From NCBI GenBank assembly GCA_027924585.1, contig BSBM01000125.1, forward strand, positions 6,019,001-6,083,000: a stretch of DNA of 64,000 bases. Reading direction: 5' to 3'. Below the pieces are notes generated by a model. It was not told the DNA's origin. It ran no database searches and saw nothing but the letters and a program-made list of their open reading frames with translations. Of the stretch, positions 57,992 to 64,000 are shown one piece after another (within the stretch, counting starts at the first letter, position 1; the number at the start of each line of letters is the position of its first letter). A program made the position numbers and the translations under genes. Origin of the DNA: Larix kaempferi. Its lineage: Eukaryota; Streptophyta; Pinopsida; Pinales; Pinaceae.

Positions 57992-59306
57992 TGTAATGTC
58001 CCCCATTTTGACCCTTGTAATAGTTTGGGATATAATGTAAATAAGGTATGCATATTATGTATGATTCCTAGCGTGGAGCTCAAGGCCAAGGCCCCTCTAG
58101 TGAACGCTTGATCTAGAAGAGGCAAGCATTTGATATTATGCTACCCATGTGCTAGTGAACCATGGGAATTGTAAATATGCATTTTAATATAAAAGCCCAC
58201 AACTAGCTATGCAATGCAACAGGAGATGGGGGCATGATGTTACAAGAAAATTGGGAGGGAAATATTCAAACCCTTGAGCCAATCAAGTCAAGCCAAGTGT
58301 CGATGAGAGAATCCATGAACCCTCAACTACCCATGTTGACTTTTGTACCCAATCATTCATTTCCCCCAAGAGTTGGTTGAGGTAGTTAATGCTTTGGGGA
58401 ATGGAGAGGTATGGTTGTCCAAATTCGAGTATGGGCAAGCCACCCTTCCTAGATTTTCGTGTTTGGCTTCTTGGGCAAGAAAAGGGCCACAAAATTGCTC
58501 CCAAGCCATTATTCAACCATCAGTCTTGCTCCCTCACGAGGGGAGAGCTACCTGGGTGTTTTTCTCCAGGGTTTGCTGTGTTTTTCCTTCATTATCCTAG
58601 CTGGGAAGGGCGTTTTTGTTGTGGCTAACAGTGGGGAAGAAAGGGAAAACTATTTGGGGTTTTATTGAGGCCGTTTGGCCCACTGAATGCTCATACATAT
58701 GTGGGACAAATCGGTTTTCTTCCCTGGGGTTGATTCCCTCTTCCCACAGTCCTTTTTTGGTGTTCCTATGTTTTGGGGAAAACCCATGGACCCTATCCTG
58801 TGAAACCAATTGTTGAAATGTGTATCCATGCCCAATTTTGAGTTGCTGTGTGTAAAAGAATGTTGGGGCTGAGATGGGTATCCATTGCTTTGGGATGTGC
58901 TGTGCTTGAGGGTTCCCTATTCCTTGTAGATATCATGCCCAGCTTGGGGGTGGTCTCTGAGTGCTGAAAGAATATAGGCTGGGAAGAGACCTATGGTTGG
59001 GAGGAACGTTGCAGCGACATAGCTAGTTGTTTGGGACAATTGCACAACAAAGATAAGTGTTTTTGTGCCTATGTGTTTTGCCTCTGCAGTGTTTAAATTA
59101 ATGACTGCTATTGATATATTGAAGGCATATGAAAATATATGTGTGTGGATGAGTTCATTTTCGCTGTGCATGTTTGTATGATTTCCATCTGCACACATCT
59201 CTTTTATGGCTGTGAATCTAATGAATATGGCTGAGTTTATGAAAATCCCCATAGAATGGCATCAGGTTCCCTTCCTTGCACTGGGTCCAAGGGTGGGTAC
59301 ATTACA
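57992..59306 (+). mobile_element. Solo LTR G, same family as the C LTRs
   Basis: 1315 bases from TGTAATGTCCC to ACATTACA, flanked by ATTAA at 57987-57991 and 59307-59311. It is collinear with the 1386-bp C LTRs over its whole length, including GGAGCTCAAGGCCAAGGCCC and CAAGAGTTGGTTGAGGTAGT, but is clearly more diverged than the two C LTRs are from each other. A solo LTR arises by recombination between the two LTRs of one copy. Confidence 0.92.
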
Positions 59307-60853
59307 ATTAACTATGCAGTAAACACTAACTTAAGACCTGCGTAGTAATCTTCATAAGAAAAATGGAACAAATGCTAATAAAACTATATGCATAGTTATT
59401 CCTTAAATTATGCATTTTCCCAAAATATTACAACAAATAAAAACATTATTCCAACATATTTATTAAATTTACTAAGAACTATGCCATAGGAATTGTGCAC
59501 TATGGTTCTCATAAATTATTTATGATAATAAGTACTAATCTTCTTAATGCATGGAATGCATTAACCAATTCCTTACCAATCCAACCCATGGTATTATGCT
59601 TGATTTAGCCATTGGTTTTCAAAACAATAATAAAATTCATACAAGGAATAATAAACAAAGCTAAATCTTAAGCTTGGACATAAATATTATTTCTACTTTG
59701 AATAAACCAATTCAACGTGTGGTTTTGAAATACAAAATACCATCCATGCAAGGTCCAATATACAAGGCTAAACTCATGGTATTTGTAAAATAAACAAGCA
59801 AAAACCCACCCGTGGCTTTCAAAACCACCATACCATCGAATGCAAGGCATAATAAACAAGCCTTAGCATATGTTTATTGTTTATATTTAAACTATCAAGC
59901 ACAATGGGTCAAACCCATCTACAACATAAATATTTAAACTTATTTAAATAAGTATTTCAAACAATTTCATTTATATCTTTAGAAATTATTCTCTCATTTA
60001 TATGAAAAATAAGAGTAAAAACTCTTCAACATATTTTAACACACATTTCATTTGAACTGCGCAGTAAGTAGTAATCACTATAGGGAATTGTTATGACAAA
60101 TATTTAATCACAAGAAGCATCCAAGTTATAGAGGAAATATAATAAAAATGAATAGAATGCCAATTTAACTATCCATTTGTAAACTTTCTTTCTCGTGAAT
60201 ATAAATTTTAATAATATGCTGCACACTAAAACTTGCATCCATTCCATATACAGGAATTCAACCAAGCAATGCAAGAATCAATTCTTTAGATTCACATTTC
60301 AAAAATGTAAAATAAAAAACTACGGAAATTGTTTTATCATTCATCAAATTTATAATATTGAGAAAATAAAACATAATTTCCAGAAATTAAACCTTATTTG
60401 CTTCCATCTACAAAAATTTTAACCAAGCAAAACATGAAATCATTCCTTGTATCCAAACTCAGAAAACTTAAACAAGGAAAATCATATATATTTTTACTTG
60501 TCATCAATTAAATAAGAATTGAAACAAAAACTATGGAAATTGTTTCACCATTCATCAATTAAATAATATTAAGAAATTAAAACATCATTTCTAGAAATTG
60601 AAGACTTATCTGGAAAAATATTTGAAATGGGCAACTGGTTGTGTGGCTTCCACGCTCCACCCAACCGTAGGTAATTCTACTCCTTAATCTCTCAACATAA
60701 CACCACACCTGATCTAAGACTCATGCATTCACCAAACAAACATCTCACCAGTCCCATAATTTCTCAGTATTAAACTCTTGGCAATCAAGCAAATTGGCTT
60801 AAATCCAATTCCATGCCAAACAATGCATTTCACTTCCTTGATTTCCTTCTGAT

Positions 60854-61073
60854 TGCACAACAATGAAAACACATCAATGTCATCTGTGCTCAGAATTCCA
60901 CCAATTCAACTTCCTACACCATTTTCCACTTCACTGGCACAACCAGAGACATATTAGTATGTCTGCACAATAGTGAAAACACATCACTGTCATCTGTGTT
61001 CAGAATTCCACCAGGATAGTTAGCTACTCCATTAGCCGCTTCACTGGTCCAACATTACAGAGACAAATTGGAC
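60854..61073 (+). repeat. 110-bp tandem duplication in the F LTR
   Basis: TGCACAA-A-TGAAAACACATCA and GTCATCTGTG-TCAGAATTCC recur at a spacing of 110 bases. The region is missing from the truncated left LTR. Confidence 0.85.
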
Positions 61074-61684
61074 AGAGTTTCAATAGAAAAACTCCAACAA
61101 CTGGTTTATAGACTCGGGAATTCATATCAAAATCCATTCTCAGACAATCATTCTCCTCTGTATGCTCAGAACTCTCCTTTACACGAATTCTTTTTCTCGG
61201 ATGAAGGAATAGTCATAATAATGAAATTTCCATTTACATGCATTAGTTTTATGCATGGAAATATGAAACCACGTGGGTTATCCAAGAGACCCACGTTTAC
61301 TACTTTATTATTTTTATTTTTTATTTTAAAAATAAAAACATGTAGGCTCCCCCCCTAATCCCACTTAAACCCATTTAAATCATAATCATGATTTAAAGCA
61401 AGTTTTAAATTGATTAAAGGGATTAAGACTTAATCAAGACTGAGGATAAACTTTAGGGACTTAAAAGTTTTATGGGGTCATATCATGGTTTCTTACCTAA
61501 GACATTCTAACCCCCTTACTGTTTGTGGTGAATACATGAGTCCCTGATCTTTTCAGCGTACTGCCTCGACATAGCCAGCTGTGGATTTTAATATTAATAA
61601 TTGCAAAATATAATATGTTCACCCTTGCAGGAATTCATAGTCAATTACATCTTGGCATCATCAAACTAGGGGTGTTACACAAGA

Positions 61685-62121
61685 GATAGTCAAGTAAGAG
61701 CCGTGTATATGGCCCTCTACAATGTTGAATGTTACAAATGACTCAACTATGGACACATAGCTCGAGACTACAGAAGCCAGTTGATGCCCACCCAATAGAA
61801 TGCATTTGAGGCTCATAGGAAAGGGCATACCAAAGTTTGGAAAAGAAAAATGAACTTTGAAGAGCAAAGCACAAAAGCATCTGAGATCCCTACTCATGAC
61901 TATGACAATCTTCCCCAAAAACATGAAGGTGTAACTATACAAGAAGACTCTAAGGAAGCTATCAATAAAATTATAGTTTTGGTTGAACTGGTAAAAGATG
62001 ACCAGAAGAATCCTATCATACAGTGTAATGACAATAAAGAGGAATCTTATAAAAATATTAGTGAGCAATTGGCACCTATGAATGATGAGACAAGGGTGAA
62101 TGGATCTACTGTTGGAACATA
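61685..62121 (+). pseudogene. Copia-like gag of element H, second part
   Basis: This continues the frame cut at 49231. A second zinc knuckle is decayed: the first Cys at 61729 is present, the next has become TGA at 61738, and the last reads Tyr (NYGHIARDYRS). Then KVWKRKMNFEEQ leads into an acidic frame of 90 codons ending at TAA, 62120-62122. No protease signature follows. Spacing of two CCHC knuckles close together is usual in this type of Copia gag. Confidence 0.65.
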
Positions 62122-62122
62122 A

Positions 62123-64000
62123 ATATTTAAAAATGCAATGAATGAAATGATATTATGTGTTTAGATACCTAGAAAAGTGTTGATGTGAAGAGACTCCCAG
62201 TGTATGAAAATTATGAGGTGTGACTGCTGGAAGAATGTTAGACTGTAAGGATATTTTTTCAAGGAAATTGCTGATCTTTAGTACATATTTTGAAGTACTT
62301 TCAAGGATAGATCTGATTTAGGACATGAATTGAAATTAGTGAATCTATGAGATCACAAGTTGTATCAAGTGCCGCATAAGGCTTGTGACTGGAGTTGTGG
62401 CTAAGCTGATTACAAATATGAATGTATTCTCCTAGCTAGATCGATATGTTGTCTATAACAAAGTTTGATTGTATGATGCTTATATTGCTCATTGTTTGAA
62501 GTGGTTGAAGAAGATTCAAAGGTAAAGAATCATGCTCAGAGTTGGTATTATACAATTATTAAGAACATTGTTCTTGAAGTCTCTTGTGATTAGAATTGTG
62601 TACAGATTTTAAAACCTTGAAAGATCAACTTGCATGAGATATTGAAGCATATATTGAAGCATCATATGAGGCAGAATATGGCAGGTTTGTTAAGCCATTT
62701 GACAAGGATCAATGATACGGTCTAGCATGACAAGAGTGGATTGTAGCTCAAGGACAATTTGAGTTTGAGGTCTTTGTAGCATCCTTTGCAGAGCTTGAGA
62801 AGGTTCATTGATTCATGCTAGGAAGAGACAAAAACAAAGATCAGATCGGGGACAAAGAATGTAAATATACTTAAGCAATGAGAGTTAGAGAAGAGTCTTG
62901 TATCAAAGAAGAATCTCAAGTTTGAGACATGTACCAGTGATCTACAATAAATGAGTAAAGGAACATCTTGGATAGTGAGAAATCACTACTGCAGTTGTTG
63001 ATGAAGGAGCTTGGAGGTTGATGAAAATTTGTAACATGATTGGGAAGCATTACAACCTTATGGAATAATCTTAAGGATGACTGTGAAGCAGTCATTGACA
63101 CTCTAGGATGCTTGATCCAATACTCATAAGTCCTTCAATGAAAAGAGAATGAAAACATGACACATGCAGCACAGATACAAGCAACAACATAACTATATGT
63201 TACTCTTTGAGGAAGCATAAACACAGGGGGAGAGAGAGAGAGAGAGAAAAGTGAGAAAGCCATGTATTTGATCACAAAGTAAATTTGAAGTCGTGTAATT
63301 GAGCAAATAAGAGATCGATTGGTGTTCTTTAAGAATAGAATTAAACAAGAGCTTGTGATAAAGTAATTGGAGCAGAGAATTGAGACAGTCTTACACCACC
63401 AAGAATATCTAGTGACATATAACAGAGGAAGCAACTGAGACAAAGAATATCACACTAGCAGTAAAAGAGGATGGCAACCAAAAAATGTTCAAGACTAATT
63501 GATGTCAACAGTGAATGAAAGGTGGCAAAGCACAAGCTCAGAGGGAGTATATCCATCAAGCAAACTGTGAAGACAACTTGCAACAATGACCTTCAAAAGA
63601 TGGATGACTGAAGATAGTGAGTAGAGAAAATAAATATATTTGTAGAAGAGTGGAAGAATTATGCAACAATCAAAATGAAGTAAAAAAAGGAATTGGTATG
63701 GGTCTTGTCTTGTGATTACAGGTAGCGCTAGATGTTGAAGATCGTTGAAGTGTGAAATGCTTGGAGGTTGCAAGGTTTGTCTGAAAGATTGGGGTTATTC
63801 GATCTCTGAAATTGTAGGGAATATTTCTTGTTCATCCATGTAGGGCATACTCTATTCCACCCACAAAGAGAGTTTTGAGACATCGGAGCACATTCACGAG
63901 CACTTTTGTGTTAAAATTACTTTACATGGATTGTGTGTGAAGTTTGGTTACACTGGTCCGAGGATGAAAGGGTATAACAAGGGTTCAAAGAAAATTTAAG
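62123..64000 (+). other. Unassigned DNA after the H gag
   Basis: About 1.9 kb with no long frame and no recognisable pol. TGTTGGAACATAAATATT at 62112 mirrors the TTCCAACA end of the H LTR and could begin the 3' LTR, but I see no match between the sequence after it and the 5' LTR, and no polypurine tract before it. A (GA)n run lies at about 63228-63247. Confidence 0.4.

Larger units (their letters stand above)
49237..61679 (-). mobile_element. Element F: long-LTR element with no coding interior
   Basis: The element is flanked by perfect CAAGA duplications at 49232-49236 and 61680-61684. Ends are TGTAACACACCC and GGGTGTTACA. On the minus strand the 5' LTR is 57315-61679 (about 3.05 kb without G), followed by a primer site. 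The left LTR (49237 to about 50880) matches the LTR's final 1.65 kb only, so its U3 half and the polypurine tract have been lost. Without E, the interior is about 2.7 kb of AT-rich DNA with no gag or pol motif. It interrupts the H gag and hosts two later insertions, E and G. A LARD-like, non-autonomous element. Confidence 0.85.
57315..61679 (-). repeat. 5' LTR of F, split by solo LTR G
   Basis: About 3045 bases without G. It ends (plus-strand left) at TGTAACACACCC, next to the primer site, and begins at GGGTGTTACA (61679). A 110-bp tandem duplication lies at 60854-61073 and GCACAGTAA-like words at 57665-57850. Non-coding. Confidence 0.85.

Noticed and set aside
63228-63247. (GA)n run as a regulatory site
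   Set aside because: A simple microsatellite with no gene nearby.

Overview
The window is plant nuclear DNA made almost entirely of nested transposable elements. I could not support any single-copy cellular gene, tRNA, rRNA or CRISPR array. Every recognisable protein belongs to a plant retroelement: Ty3/gypsy gag-pro and gag-pol, Copia gag-protease, and a LINE-type RNase H. Primer sites resemble initiator-Met, Arg and (weakly) Asp tRNA 3' ends. Such deep nesting of decayed elements suggests a seed plant with a large genome. A gymnosperm is possible, but nothing here fixes the species.

Left block (1-28663). An old minus-strand LTR element, called O, spans the block. Its 3' LTR is cut by the window start (1-2533). 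Its 5' LTR is 19874-28663, followed by an Asp-like primer site and a decayed gag. A chromovirus-like Ty3/gypsy element, A (20579-26474), sits inside the 5' LTR of O. A 15.15-kb Tat/Ogre-like element, B (3222-18371, target duplication CATTA, LTRs with about 6 differences in 725 bases), sits in the O interior. B keeps gag, zinc knuckles, protease and the start of RT, but has no RT catalytic core, RNase H or integrase. Within B lies D (12333-17136), a 4.8-kb minus-strand LTR-like unit with duplication TCCGG. D itself contains a probable 292-bp solo LTR.

Middle block (28664-44529). Unassigned AT-rich DNA is followed by a 5'-truncated LINE (minus strand) that was split by C (32926-41447), an LTR element with 1386-bp LTRs and no retroviral-type protein. 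A tRNA-related SINE adjoins the LINE, and one 17-bp target sequence appears three times around the pair. A decayed unknown coding stretch and a probable solo LTR follow.

Right block (about 44530-64000). A Copia-like element, H, has a gag pseudogene split by F (49237-61679), a minus-strand element with about 3-kb LTRs and no coding interior. F in turn holds E (51172-54871), a Copia element reduced to gag-protease, and G (57992-59306), a solo LTR of the C family.

Insertion order follows from nesting: O before A and B, B before D, LINE/SINE before C, H before F, and F before E and G. B, C, F and probably O lack their own polymerase and would have depended on enzymes supplied in trans. A has all pol domains but is broken by stops and frameshifts. 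The window is best read as a graveyard of mostly non-autonomous retroelements rather than a cooperating gene set.
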